Shown piece by piece: positions 1 to 11,849 of a stretch of DNA of 64,000 nt (the first letter of the stretch is position 1; each line of letters opens with the position of its first letter). The notes beneath the pieces were generated by a model. The model was not told the origin of the DNA. It was given only the letters and a program-made list of their open reading frames with translations, and ran no database searches. Made by a program: the position numbers and the translations under genes. The DNA is from Epichloe hybrida (Eukaryota; Ascomycota; Sordariomycetes; Hypocreales; Clavicipitaceae): positions 496,001 to 560,000 of the forward strand of contig JAFEKR010000036.1 of the NCBI GenBank assembly GCA_019022495.1, written 5' to 3'.

Positions 1-1008
1 CGGGTTGCTCGGTGGCAAAATCGGCTGTCCAATAGGCAATAATGTCTCCACGGGATAAAGCTGTCCGTGAGAGGACTCGGAAGCCGATGAGTCGACACTT
101 GGATGCTTTTTCAAATCCTTAGTTGAGCCTTTGCTCACCGATGAGGTATCGGAGAGTGCTGCTGTACTATCGCCGTGATGAGAGAGAATCGCAAAAGTTG
201 GTCCTGTTGGACCTCCAGGCGGTGAGCCCGACATTGAACGACGGAAGAAAAACCGCCTTGGTGACCGTGGTGATGCTGGTGGTGTGACGACGGGCTTGCT
301 GCGAAGACGAACAGTTTTTGCGCCAGTCCAAGCGTTGCGGCGTGCCTCGAAACATGCGAGGCCGTCATTCCAAGACATCTCTTCCCGAAGAGCACGTCGT
401 CTTCCAGCCTTCCTAGCCTCGGTGATTTCTTGCACGGTTGACTGCACAGCGTTGGGGTTATCAAAGCGGAAGGGTGGGCATTTAGTAGACACCTCGTCAT
501 CGTCAACGTCTGACAAATCTGAGGTCCATTCAGTTCGTGGTCTAAAGTGCGCCGCATCATCGGAAACAACACTATACACCGATTCCGCATCGTCTTCATC
601 TATGTCACCCTCATCCGTATCAGAATCAGTTTTGTCCAGCTCAGTACCTTCATCCCTCTGGTACCCGTCTCCTCTCAACGGACAAGTTTGATTTGTCCCG
701 TCCAACTTGGCGGTAGCATCACTGTTTGCAATTTCGACGGTTGTCAATTGTTGGCTCGTGGCTGAGGCTGGTTTCTCTCCAGGCATCGCCGGCGGCCAGG
801 TGAAGGTCCAGTCGTTGCGGACCTTGTCCGACAAATATCGTCTGACAGCATCTTTTTGCTTCGCTTTGCCCCGGCTCAAAAGGTCTGTATATTCATCTGA
901 GACCCATTCTGGCGTTGAAGTGAGAAGATGAGCTGGCAATTGAGGGTGGGTCGTGCGGAGTTTCGATAGAAGCGACCGAGGACTCCTGTAGAAGTCTGAG
1001 AAGATCAT
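1..1008 (-). CDS. Probable Gag1-like-clamp (DUF4050) family protein, N-terminal part
   Basis: An open frame of 336 codons runs from the ATG at 1006-1008 on the minus strand to the window edge without a stop, so the C-terminus is missing. The N-terminus (MIFSDFYRSPRSLLSKL) leads into a basic stretch around residues 48-70 ending in VRNDWTFTWPPAMP. An acidic, Ser/Asp-rich linker follows (about residues 110-175). Around residues 200-235 is a basic segment with WNDGLACFEARRNAWTGA, then a Pro/Ser-rich basic tail. The W-P motif, acidic linker and WN...RR.AWTGA pattern resemble the fungal DUF4050 (Gag1-like clamp) family as I remember it; that assignment is recognition from memory. No signal peptide or membrane segment is seen. 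The cellular role is unknown to me. A TATA-like box lies about 470 bp upstream. Confidence 0.72.
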   Translation of the reverse strand, partial: MIFSDFYRSPRSLLSKLRTTHPQLPAHLLTSTPEWVSDEYTDLLSRGKAKQKDAVRRYLSDKVRNDWTFTWPPAMPGEKPASATSQQLTTVEIANSDATAKLDGTNQTCPLRGDGYQRDEGTELDKTDSDTDEGDIDEDDAESVYSVVSDDAAHFRPRTEWTSDLSDVDDDEVSTKCPPFRFDNPNAVQSTVQEITEARKAGRRRALREEMSWNDGLACFEARRNAWTGAKTVRLRSKPVVTPPASPRSPRRFFFRRSMSGSPPGGPTGPTFAILSHHGDSTAALSDTSSVSKGSTKDLKKHPSVDSSASESSHGQLYPVETLLPIGQPILPPSNP

Positions 1009-4000
1009 GGTTGAAGGGTTGGTCGACTGTTGTGTTATGGAACCGAGTTTTGGTTCTAATAGGCCTGGTTGTGTTGCTATGGCTTGAGGCGACGCAGACA
1101 GAGATCCAATCGTCTCGTGTTCTTCTTGTAGTGTGTTAGATCAGTGTAACCCACGACGACGCTTGGCTGAAGCGTATACGTTCATGTACGATCCCAGAGC
1201 CAAGAAAAGAGAGGAAAATTCGAACACCAAAGTAGGGGAAAATGAAATGAACAAAAATCCCAGGATTGCAAGGAAGCCCGAAGTTTTGAAAGTAATGTGA
1301 ATAGGAAGGGCAAGGGGAGGGTGAAAGGAGGGGGGTATCTTAGGACGAATGTGCCGATGGAGATTCACACGCCCAGCCAAATGCGGAAAGATGGGAAGAT
1401 ATGACAGCAAGAAACGCTCTTGTTTGCCTCAGGAGCCTAGGCGAGAGACACTTCGCCTGTGATCCGGCGAAGACTATATATAACTGTTCGTCTAATCCGT
1501 AAAGGTGTTCTACTGGTCGCGGACCTTGAGACAACAAAGGACAAGATCCAATTGTGCAACGCCTGAGGTCCACCACGAGCAAGTCAATTGGCCAACGATA
1601 AGCAGGATAGATAACAGGGCGAGGCAGGCGAAGATGGTCGTTGATGCGAGATTAATTCGCAGATAATTTGTAGAGAGAAGAACGAACAATCGGATGAGGT
1701 AGGGGAAGTGCAACCGAAAGATGAAAAGGACAGGCGAAGCGAAAGAAAAAAGCTCGATGAAGTTGGTGTTGTGTGAGCAATCAATGGTAGCACGCTGCGC
1801 ACAAGACACCGACAGCCCGGGCTCAACTCGGCGATGAGTTGATGTGGGTGCAGGTGACCTGGCGGCAGAGAGAGGAATGCGGGCAGTCTGTGAGTGGGCA
1901 GGGATCAATCAATTGATGGATGAACGAGGCTTGTGTAATAAATGACGGCACTGTCTTCCGTTTCCGACTTGATGGTACAATGTAAGAAGAGGGGACGGAG
2001 GGATGAGGAATTGGATGTTCCTGGAGCGAGTAGATGACGAACGCAAGGAAAGTGATTTCCACCGATAACAGAACAGGGCATGACAAGAAACGAAATGCGT
2101 CGCAATCATGATCAGACTAAACTTACTTGGTGACGCGTTCTGGACCATGGCGGCGCCGGCCTTCGATTCTGGCTCTGACTTGAGCTGGAGGTGGTGGTTG
2201 TTGGTGCGTGTGTGGCGGCCGATGGTTCCGTCGCAATCACCTGTCGCGATCATGGTGGGTGGGCGGCTCCTTCCTTCCGAAAATTCAATGTTAGAAGTTG
2301 GACGGAGGAAGGAGGTACGGACTAAAAATACCAGCCACGAGAAGAGACGGCCGAGGGAGAGCAGAGGAAGTGGGAAACTGCAGGGCAGGCAAGGGTGAGT
2401 GGATGGCACAAAGCAGAAAGGGCGATAAACGAGACGGGCCGTCGTTCAGTCCAGGACAGGAAGGACTACGGACGTACTCCGTAATAGCAGGGTGCGTATC
2501 ATTCAATGGCGGCTATTTCTTGATGGGTGATGTTTGTGCGCGTTTTTCGAATCTGCCAATTCGACCTAGGGCAGAATTTTGCTCGCCGCTTTCCCATTCC
2601 CACCACTGCGACGTCGGCCCGGCGAATCAAGGAGAAAGCAGTTGCTTCACGGATTTCAGTACTATCGACGCCAGCAGGTGCCAAACCCCACGCAAGAGAC
2701 ACTTATTATTAACCCAACCACACGAGACACAGACAGTACGTTTCTACTCCGTCGTCGGCTGCCAAGTTGTACAAAAGCAGGGTGCGCAAGTTGACAAGCA
2801 CAAGCGTCGGGTTTGCTGGGCGGGTCCGTGCTTAGTGGACGCGTCTGCGTCTGCGGGGAAGAACGAGGAAGCCACGATGCTGGGTGAAAAAGCCTCGCTT
2901 TCCGGAGGATGGAAGATATGGAACGATGATAGATAGGCAGCTGACATCCAAGCAATTAGATACAAAGCAATGAACGATCAACGATCGAACTGGACATGAC
3001 ACCATACCACGTTACGGCAATGGCGATGGCAATGGCACGCCTCGGACGCACACTTTCGCTGCACTGCCACTTGACTGACCAGATTTGCTGATTGCGAGGC
3101 CCTGCTTGCTAGTTGTTGGGCTTTGCTTATCTAAAATGCCACGATTTGTCGAATAGGCTGGGTCTTGTGACTCGGCCGCACTGGCGCGTCTGTCTTGGCT
3201 ACCCCTCAGGCTCGATTTCAACCACAGCTCAGGGCTTGATGTGTCGAATACACGACAGGGAGGTGGCTGCAGCAAACTCGATGAATGGCCGATCTGGGGT
3301 TTGGAAAAAGACGAGGTGGGATGGATGGTTAGTGGCGGATGCCGACTGGCCGATCCAACCAGCCAGGCTGTCGCAAAGTGAGCACGAAAGCCACCCAGCC
3401 ATATTACATGTATAACGGTTGGGTACGTGACATTGCGACAAGGAAAAAAACCAGGCCAGACCAGACGTTGTGATATCAGACGGCGGCAGCAGCTGCATGC
3501 GTGTCCAGAATAGGAGTGCTACCCCAATTTCCTAAACGAGTGCCGTCAGGATCCAATGTATAATGTATTACGGCACAGCCTCCCGACATGAAGACCAACA
3601 CGGAACACGGAGGAACAGTCTCATCAAGAAAGGGGCAAGAGAAGAGAACGAGACCGAGACGGACCACAAGAAAATATCGCGCGACATCAACGACCCTGGC
3701 ATCTCTTTCCTGCATCCACTCGATCATCGGTACACACACGTCGGTAAATACAATTCTAAACACTGGACCGACAAGGGTTTCTCGTACCCCCACTTGACGG
3801 AGTACACAGAACGTGCTTCGTTGTCTCACTGTCTGTGCTGGCATGGCACTGCAGGCTGCACCGCAGCGTTACAGAACAGGAACAAAACCTCAAATGCAAG
3901 TTTGTCGATGTGACCCGACGTTATTGTACAACATGTACGGATCCGTAAACGCCCCCAGATTCGGTCATCATCCGTGCTCCTGCGTCCAAATTGTAAACGT

Positions 4001-4691
4001 CCGTGAACTTATCATCCGGCGTGTCTTTCAAAGCAGTTGTTTTATCCCGGTGGGAAGCGCTTCTCACCGTCTGTTCGTCCCTAGAAGAAACGACGATCCT
4101 GTCGTCATTCCCCGCACTCAAAGTCCCCGACATGGCCGTTCTTGAAACAACGAGCTGCACGGCAGAGTCCAGCCACCTATTTTCCTCATGCTTTGGGAAA
4201 CCGCACACCGACTAATAATTGTTGTTTCCGGGCCCCCATTGCAGGGACCGGGTTTCACTGATGGACTGACCCCCTTTTCTGCATCAAATATCAAATGTAC
4301 CGGATGAGACTTCTGGCAAGACAGCAAACCAGCCAGTTGATTGTTGTCGTCATTGTCAATCTGCGTGCAGGCAGGAACAACATGTTTCGCGAGAGGGAAA
4401 TTCGGGATATTGTTTCATCAATCCTGCACCCCTTCACTCCGTGCTGCACAGCGAGAATTATCTCTCCAAATGATTTGATTTATCGAAGCTCCTCGCAAGG
4501 GGCTCGTTCTTGGACTCTTTCCAAGCAAAAGCTATGACTAGTCTGATTGACGTTGCTGGGCCATCTGATCAATTCTCCCTCCCTGCCTCCTCCAAACTAA
4601 TAAAGACTCAGACTCACCGCTACCCAACGTTATGGACGATGCAACACGATTTTTCACTCGCAATCATGTCCGGAATCCGTCTTGTCGATAT
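1009..4691. other. 3.7-kb gene-free stretch
   Basis: No reading frame here shows a recognisable domain, a consistent exon chain or coding-like composition. The proximal part (1009 to about 1500) is probably the leader and promoter of the minus-strand gene at 1-1008. The distal part is the 3' side of the minus-strand gene ending at 4692. A short minus-strand segment (about 2253-2136) begins with ATG and ends at a good GTAAGT donor, so a small spliced or non-coding transcript is possible, but no partner exon was found. I see no repeat, tRNA or transposon. Confidence 0.5.
1475..1482 (-). promoter_or_regulatory. TATA-like box, possible core promoter of the DUF4050-like gene
   Basis: The minus strand reads GTTATATATAGTC here, about 470 bp upstream of the start codon at 1008. 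Between this box and the start the minus strand is pyrimidine-rich (about 1300-1350), as is common in fungal promoters and 5' leaders. The palindromic core gives no strand by itself; the assignment to the minus-strand gene is inference. Confidence 0.3.
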
Positions 4692-7600
4692 TCACAACGG
4701 ACGATTCCCCCCATCCCACCCCCGTTGAAGGCTCTGAAAGAACTCATCCTCTCGCGTCTGCCGATCACAGTCGTCGACGTCGACGACGTCGATTCTATCG
4801 CTCCCGGGTAACGTGCCAATCCGGCCGTCCTGTTGGCGAACATGCTCATCACCACCCACGGACATGTCTCCTTCCAGAGACGCCCATCTCCTATCCGACT
4901 TGCTCGTCGTGGTTTCAGTAGCCTGTCCATCTGTAGCTTCACCAAAAATAGTCGTGTCAGTCTCTCCTCGTAGCGCCGTCCCCGTTTGACCTCCGACCTG
5001 AACTCGCTCCTCCTCTGCTTTTCGCTCCTCAAGCCGCCTCAGCTTCTTCCGCGCCCGTTTCTCCGCGTTCCGCACCACTGGGTTCCACTCCGGGTGATCC
5101 TCTGGACTGATCTGGAATTGCTGTCGTGAATGGCAGTCGTACTCCTTCATGGCGACCCTGCGGCAGTCCCGGTCGAAGAGCAGATGGGACTGGTCAGAGA
5201 GGTCCATCCTGTCTACTGCTTCGCGCACGGCACTATATATGCTCTCTGCTCTTGGATTCATAAAGTCACGTATCAGGCTGTGCGGCATGCCGTTGTCGAG
5301 GCGAATCAGTTCCTTGACTCGTCGCCTGGACGGATCGTCGGGCTGCTCCGACTCTTCTGTAGCTCCTCCGTCTGCCGGAATTTGCTGAACATGTCCCGTT
5401 TCCTCTTCCTCTTCCTCTTCTGCTACCCCGCCTGCCCTCTCTGGATCCGTTTCGACACCGTCCTGCTCAGCGGGGAACCGGGTTGACGGGACCCTGCCCA
5501 ATGTGCTGCTGATGATCTCATCATGTTTGTTGTATTCTTCGGTGTCGTGGTCGACTTGCGAGGCCGCAGCGTTGAACGTGCCATCGTAGCGGTCGACGTC
5601 CGGTATCACATGATGCGTGGAGGAAGGGCTCCGTTCGATTTCCCCAACCTGACTCGTCATCGACATGGAGCCAGCAGGCGCCCCGGATGCCCCGACTTCC
5701 TCGACCTCCTCCTCCCCTATCATCATCCCAGCCGTCTCTGTCGAATGTGCCCGAGAGGTCCTCCTGTCTTTGGCTTTCTTGGGCATCGAACCGTTCAAAG
5801 GCGCCCGTGAAGCCTTCCTCTTCCGGATCGAAGACGGCGTATCCTGAGCTCCGGCCACCGTATCAGATATCTCATCATTGCTATTACCCCCAGCAGCCTC
5901 TGTCTCTGTCGCCGGCCCACGCGTCGTCTCGCTCTCCTTTCGCACCTTCTCTATGCGCCAGACTCCGTCGTCACACAACTGGGAGGTGAACTCGATTCCT
6001 CCATGGCTATATGTCCTTGTTCTCAATCGGATGCCATTGGCGGTGTCGCTGTCGTTGTTGTATGCGACCCCTCTGGCCACGTTGCCGCCACGCGGACGAG
6101 GCTTCCCGCGCCGCTTGGCAGCCTGCACTTCAGGTAATACCACCACCTCCCTTGTTGCGACGGTCTCGTGATTCTGCGATCCCGTGTGCTCGGCTAGTTC
6201 AGTGTCTTGCCGTCGCTGCTAACGATGCAAGTCGCTCCAACTCACCTTGCGCATGTTGTCCCGAATCTCTTTTCGAATCTCGTCGAGTTTCTCGTCCTCG
6301 AGCATGTTCTCGTTCACCCTCTTGTAGCACTGCGTCATTCGCTTCTCAATGCTCTTGGCCATACCCGTGGTGATGCAGTCGTTCTGTAGGATGACGTCGA
6401 TCCCGGCAACTGTCTTGTTTTCGTGGAGCTCTTGCTGAAGAAACGTGTTGATCTTCGCATGGGCCTCTCTACATCCCGCCGCGAATGCATTTCTCAACCC
6501 TCGTTCTATGACCTCGCTTATCAAGGCGGCCTGCTCTTGACTAAGTTTGTGGAGTGGTCCGGGAATCTCCCTTGGCCTTGGTTGCGCTGCGCGACCATCA
6601 CCTTGCCACTCCTCGTTTGAAAACGTCCGCTTCGGCGCTTGCGTTTGGCGCTGGTTCATATCCCGCGTGGCTTTTGGATGATTGTTGCCAAGACGAGCTC
6701 CAGCCGGGGTAGGCTGTCGTTGATATCCTGCCGTCGGTGTTAGCGGTGTACGACGTGGTTGGTTTGAGCGCCTAGGATAGATTGGCATACCCGGGTTATT
6801 GCACGTGGTTGCATCGCCAGAACCCTGTGTACCGTGTCTAGAAGCTCGTCCAGGTTGATCAAGCTGCACCGGCTGTTGCGGAGCATGGCTCTTATTCGGG
6901 TTGTAAATCACAGGCTGGCCTACCGGGTGTCTGTAATTGTGGCTCGATACCTGTTCATACTGGTCGTATGATGAAAGCAGGGACGTCATCGGAGAAGGGA
7001 AGCTTCCCTGGGAAGTCTCGGGGTGATTATAGATCTGAGAATCGGTTGTTTGTGATAAGCTCGAAGTATGAAGCGACGGCATACGAGTGCCTTGACTCGT
7101 CGACATTGCACGGGCATCATCGGAATGAACCCCCGTCATGAACGCATACGGCGCACCACCTCCTCCTCCCGCTTGCCCGGATAGCGCCTCAAATGAGCCA
7201 GGGACGCGGGCATCTGAGATTTCACTAGTTTGAAAAGACATTGCCGGGTCCGGGAGATAATTGTAGTCGCCACTTGAATCTGCGCCCATGTTGTCACCGT
7301 AGTTGAGAAGGGTTTGTTGAGGAAACACCGTCGATCCGGAAAAATGAGAAGCAAACGAACCCGAATCAGTCTGTGCCTGATTAAAAATAGGCTGTTGAGC
7401 CTGGGTTCCAGTATTCAAACCCGCATACTGCTTTTTTTTCAAAAAAAAAAATCGAGAACAAGTTAGCTTCGATCTCTTCTCTCCCCAGGTGTGTGAGAGT
7501 ACTTATTTCTCACCATCTGCGGCGGAGCAAAGGGCCGTGAACCTGCCATCATGGCATCGGCATGGTATTGCGGTGCACCCCAATTCATCATCATACTCTG

Positions 7601-7717
7601 CGGATCGGGTACGAGCGGTCTGTCCCCCTGGGGAATGGACGGCAAATGCGTATTGCTGTAATCCGAAAACTGGTTGCTCTGCACCACCCTTTCGTCATCT
7701 CTGCCCCGAGGCGTCAT
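4692..7717 (-). CDS. Unrecognised 955-aa protein, three exons
   Basis: Exons on the minus strand are 7717-7514, 7427-6246 and 6173-4692. Intron 1 has a GTGAGA donor, a CTAAC branch site and a GCAG acceptor after a poly-A-like run. Intron 2 has a GTGAGT donor and GCAG acceptor. All junctions are phase 0 and give 955 codons plus stop. An in-frame TGA lies just upstream of the chosen ATG. The first 250 residues are rich in Gln, Ser, Pro and Asn. About residues 370-465 look helical and charged and span the second junction. A Glu-rich linker with a run of glutamates follows, then a conserved-looking charged block (LIRLDNGMPHSLIRDFMNP and onward) and a basic helix of Arg/Lys/Glu. I recognise no domain. 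A nuclear regulatory or scaffold role would be a guess from composition only. Confidence 0.8.
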
Positions 7718-8639
7718 CTCGAGCCGTCTTCAGGCTGTCTCCCGAATTCCTCTTCTCTTCTCTTCTCTTGTCCAAGGACCGAGCCGGCAACGGGCTAGAA
7801 AGCTTAGTTTTAAAAAGAATAGTTCAGCGTTGGAAGCCCAGCGTAGTAAATCTGACTGGTGCGCACAACAGATGTCGTGACAAAGTTGGGGGGGGGGGGA
7901 TGTGTTGAGAGGGGAAAGAAGAAACCCCCGAGAAGGGGAGAGGAGGGCGGAATGAAAAGTCAGTAATTGGAAGGCTGGCAATGGGTTTAAAGGACACAAC
8001 GGCTCACTCATCAGTCATCAGGCCTTTGATCACTTTTTCTTTGGGCAGAGGTGAAAAAGTGTGGATTGTTGTTGTGACGTGGACACAAAAGGGTTGATAA
8101 CAAAGTGAGAACAAAGTCAGTCAGGTTGGTGCTGGACTGTGTGGCCAAAGGGGGGGGGCGGCAAGCAAGCAACAACATTCGGTCGAGCAATGAGCTCAGT
8201 GAGCTCTGACCAAGATGCGGAATCTTTATCAGGGCCAAAAGTCACTTCTTTCAAACCCACCCCATACTCCTCATCAGTTGTCTGGGTGGTCAAGTGAGTG
8301 AGTGAGTGAGTGATTCAAGGCATCAACAAACAACAGCGTCTGGGTGCGGGAGCCACCAAACCAACGCAGGGTCCATCTACATGTTGCTTTTTCTTTGCCT
8401 TGGTAGAAAGTACAGTCATGCAAGTAAAGTGATAAACCCTCAATTCCCATGGCATGCAATTCTTGTCCAGGCACCACTACATCACTGAACCCAGCCCTTG
8501 ACGCCGAACTCCTGATGACTTGTTCACAGATCCGAGGGGATTTGCCATTCTCCCTTTCAACGCCGAATTTTCAATTCACACAATCTTGTACCTCAAAATC
8601 CGTCCCGGTTGCGCGCTGTCGTGTGCTTTCTGTACGACA
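7718..8639. other. Intergenic region between two minus-strand genes
   Basis: This is the promoter side of the 955-aa gene and the 3' side of the Ies2 gene. It contains a CTCTT run (about 7750-7770), a G-run near 7890, and a (GTGA)n microsatellite at about 8294-8312. No coding signal was found. Confidence 0.6.
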
Positions 8640-10064
8640 CTAAGAAACCTCTTCCACCATGTTGCCAGAGGATAGCCCGCCGCCCCTTGAGAACATTTGG
8701 CCAGCTGGGCCGGACAGAATGTCCTCGGGCACCGATACTTTGCTTCCGTTCTTGTTGTTGATCCATCGTATCAAAGTCGAGTTGGATTTATGTTCCCCTT
8801 CGTCGGGGCTCTCACCTCGGGCAGCTGCGGCGGCAGCCTTTCGATTTACTTTTGGCGCCTGCTTCTTCAATAATTTATTGATCGTTTCCATCTGTGACCC
8901 TGGGTTAGTCACAGCTCGCCTCGCGCGACAAAGTGCGCGACAGAAATTCCCATAATCTTACCTTGACTTCTTCAGTGCGCTTCTCACTGAGATTACGACG
9001 ACGTCGGGCCATTTCCTGTCGTCGCATGGACAGCTCTTCAGCTGTAAAGTGCTTCTTCACTTGCACCTCTATGGAGCTCATCGTCAGCTCTGCATGCGGC
9101 TACGGCGCGTTAGGAGTATGCTCTTGTGCTTACCATCAGACAGCTTCATGTACTCCTGAGGCTCGTCCTCGAATCTAGCCCTTTGACGCTTCGTCATCTT
9201 GGTGAGGTCTGGATACTCTTCTTGGCTGCCTTCATCGCCATCAACTCCAGCAGCAGCACCGCCACTTCCCACCTCGCCCCCGCCCTCCACATCGGCATCA
9301 GCATCAACATCGGCATCGTCGTCGTCCTCTTCGTCTTCATCTTCATCTTCCTCATCTTCCTCCCCTGCCACTTCAATTTCTTCGCCTTCAGCGTCCTCGT
9401 CAGCCATCGTCTCATCGCCGAACCCTATAGTTTGTTCCCCATCGTCACTGTCCGCAGGATCACTTAAATCGTCCTCGTCGTCCTCGTCTTCCTCATCTTC
9501 CTCGTCTTCCTCGTGAACGGCTATCTTGGCCGCAGCAGCCTTGGCAGCAGACCTGGGCGCGGGTTGTGACACCCGGATTGTATGGCCTGCGCCAGAGGTC
9601 ATGGAAGCATCCATGTCAACATCTCCATCGTCGTCTTCTTCCCCTTCGACATCGAGTTCCTCTCCCTCGGCGTCGACTTCCATTTCATCGCCCTCTGCAT
9701 CCTCATCTGCTTCTCCTACCCCATCAGCTTCGGCGTCTTCGTCATCATCGTCATCCGGGCTAGAATCGATGACATAATTCTTCCTACCGCCTCGGTTTCT
9801 GGTACCATGAACAATTTCAGCAGCGTCGGAGCGTTCATTCCGTCGATTGGCGCCTCGTGTTGACCTGGAAGTCTGGACCGTGACACTTTCGTCAGGAGAT
9901 GATGAGGGCATGTCTCGAGCGGTACCCGCACCAGAAGTGCGACCGGATCTACGAGACGACATTGGGCTTCTATCAGCTTTATCACTTGCGTCAGCCCATC
10001 TTGCATGTACAGAGATCGATTCATTTGCTCTTGTAGCAGCAGACCGCCGCGGTCGCGTGGCCAT
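8640..10064 (-). CDS. ies2: INO80 chromatin-remodelling complex subunit, Ies2/PAPA-1 type
   Basis: Exons are 10064-9134, 9068-8962 and 8891-8640 (429 aa). Intron 1 uses GTAAGC, branch CTAAC and acceptor CATAG; the split codon restores a Glu in KLSDEVQVKKHF. Intron 2 uses GTAAGA and CACAG. Residues 1-100 are basic and Ser-rich; about 100-285 are extremely acidic, with long Asp/Glu runs. From about residue 287 comes the PAPA-1-like region: LTKMTKRQRARF, EPQEYMKLS, KKHFTAEELSMRRQEMARRRRN, then a helix with ETINKLLKKQAPK and a final segment with LIRWINNKNGSKVSVPE. In the family this region binds the Rvb/Ino80 core of the nuclear remodeller. No C-terminal HIT zinc finger, which animal INO80B proteins carry, is visible. 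Acidic repeats may be prone to length variation. Confidence 0.93.
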
Positions 10065-11849
10065 GGCGGTCTTTTGTCGTGATGTCTCGAGGGCAGCGCG
10101 GCAAAGGAAGTCCAGCCCTCTACAGGGGGGGGGTGTGCGTTGTAGACACAGAGATACAAATGCAGGAACGCAGTAACGCAGACACGACAGTTGAGCTTAG
10201 AGCAGTCAAGGCCGTTCTTGCGAGGGATGAATTAAAAAAAAAATGAGGGCAAAAGGGAGAATGGTGTGGGTGCGGGTGCGGATGATGGTTAAGGGGGTTC
10301 AACTATAGTCGCAAGCTTCGTCTAGATGGTAATATTGTAGTATGGTAATAGGGTTTCAAATGTTAAGGAGAAATTTTTGAAACGAAGTGTAAAGAAGAAG
10401 GGGAGATTTGACAACTGAACTTTGTGAAACTCGACTAGGCATTAACTAATGTAAAGTAGTAAAGGATAGTGTAGATTGGAGAAGAAGCGTTCGATAGGAT
10501 GAGGTGAATGTAAAAACAAACCTTAAACCCCGAACCCCTAAAACTAAAACCATTGGCCAGCTGTACCACCAAAAAGGCGGCCATAGATAGACAGGTACGT
10601 GTGCCTTGAGTGGCACGGAGTCATAAACTTGGATTGATAAACGATATGGCGATTGATGAGCTATCCCACCTAGACGTGGTAAGTGACTGCCCACGGTGAC
10701 AGCCTCGATGTTGCGCGGACCAAGACGGGGGACCAAGACGGGGTTGGTGCAATGAATGCCGCAGACAGCGATGCCAGGTGTCCAAAGAGCCACCAATGAA
10801 GGATTCTGCGTTGGGCGTTGGGCGTTGGGCGTTGGGCGCGCGCAAGATGGGATGGGATGCATCCGGGTGAGGTGTTTTGCGCAAAAGCGCGAACGTTCCG
10901 TGACAGACAATGGCAGGAACAAAAGATGAAGAAGAGACGCAACGGCTTACCTGAATAGGCACGATAGTCTATCGCGAATTCGTCAATGAAGCGGCAATGC
11001 CAAACTCCTCCTACTCCGGAATCCTTCCCCGTCTCTAGTAGCCGTCTCTAGTAGGTCAAGGGACAGACAAAGACAACAGCTCGCGGCGGACGAGCCTCAA
11101 CCTCAGCCTCGTCCTTGAATAGACAGCCAGTCGGCGGACTGATCGAGCTATTCGTTGACAGGTTGATTGATTGATCAAGGATGCCGCGATTTCCTGCTCC
11201 TGGCCACCTGTCGACTGAGCCAATCCTGTCCCGTCCTGTCTGTCCTGCGTGGGATATCCGCTATGCCGGGAGATGTTCCAGAACCAGAACCAGAAGCTGC
11301 CTAGAAATGGGGGGGGGGGAGGGGGGGAGCTCAGGCAATTCTCAATCTCGAGAATCCTTGTTGGTACCTTGATCAGGAGATCAAGGCTGCATATATCGAT
11401 ACCTTCGGCGCAGTGAGACGACGTTATAGGTCCAGGGACTCTCGTGGGACGCAAGAGCCGTGAGTACGTGATGGCGTAGTCAATCGTGGACAGATGGCAC
11501 AATCGAATGCGTCGCGTAGAGCTCTACAATGGAAATGAGATGCAGACGCCGTTCCCTTCGGATAATGCCTTCAAAAAAAGGACCTGCACGACGCGGCTCA
11601 GTGCATGGTGCATGGCTTGTGGTCGTGGTTTGGTGGGCCAGGCCACGACCCGCTTTTCATCCTCTGCTGGCACGCCATTGGCCTATTACTGTGACTCTCT
11701 GCGTACGACGTACGTAATTGCTCGACAAAGTTCCCCAGATTTTATTTTATATTTGGGCTGCCGAGGCACCTGACCATTTTTGAACGGATTCTCGAACACC
11801 ATATTCACATTGCCTTACCCAACTCACATGGTCTCTGCAGCGTCTCACC
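10065..11849. promoter_or_regulatory. Divergent intergenic region between ies2 and the peroxin gene
   Basis: The two genes point away from each other, so this 1.8 kb should hold both promoters. It contains a 7-bp tandem repeat (TTGGGCG, four exact copies at 10811-10838) and G-runs near 10120 and 11310-11328. A CTGCAG about 10 bp before the peroxin ATG could be the acceptor of a 5'-UTR intron. No convincing gene is present. Confidence 0.5.

Noticed and set aside
2298..2936. Plus-strand frame of about 212 codons
   Set aside because: Begins at GTG and has no domain, no supporting splice or start context and no coding-like composition.
9199..9777. Plus-strand poly-Ser frames
   Set aside because: Antisense shadow of the Asp/Glu-rich part of Ies2.
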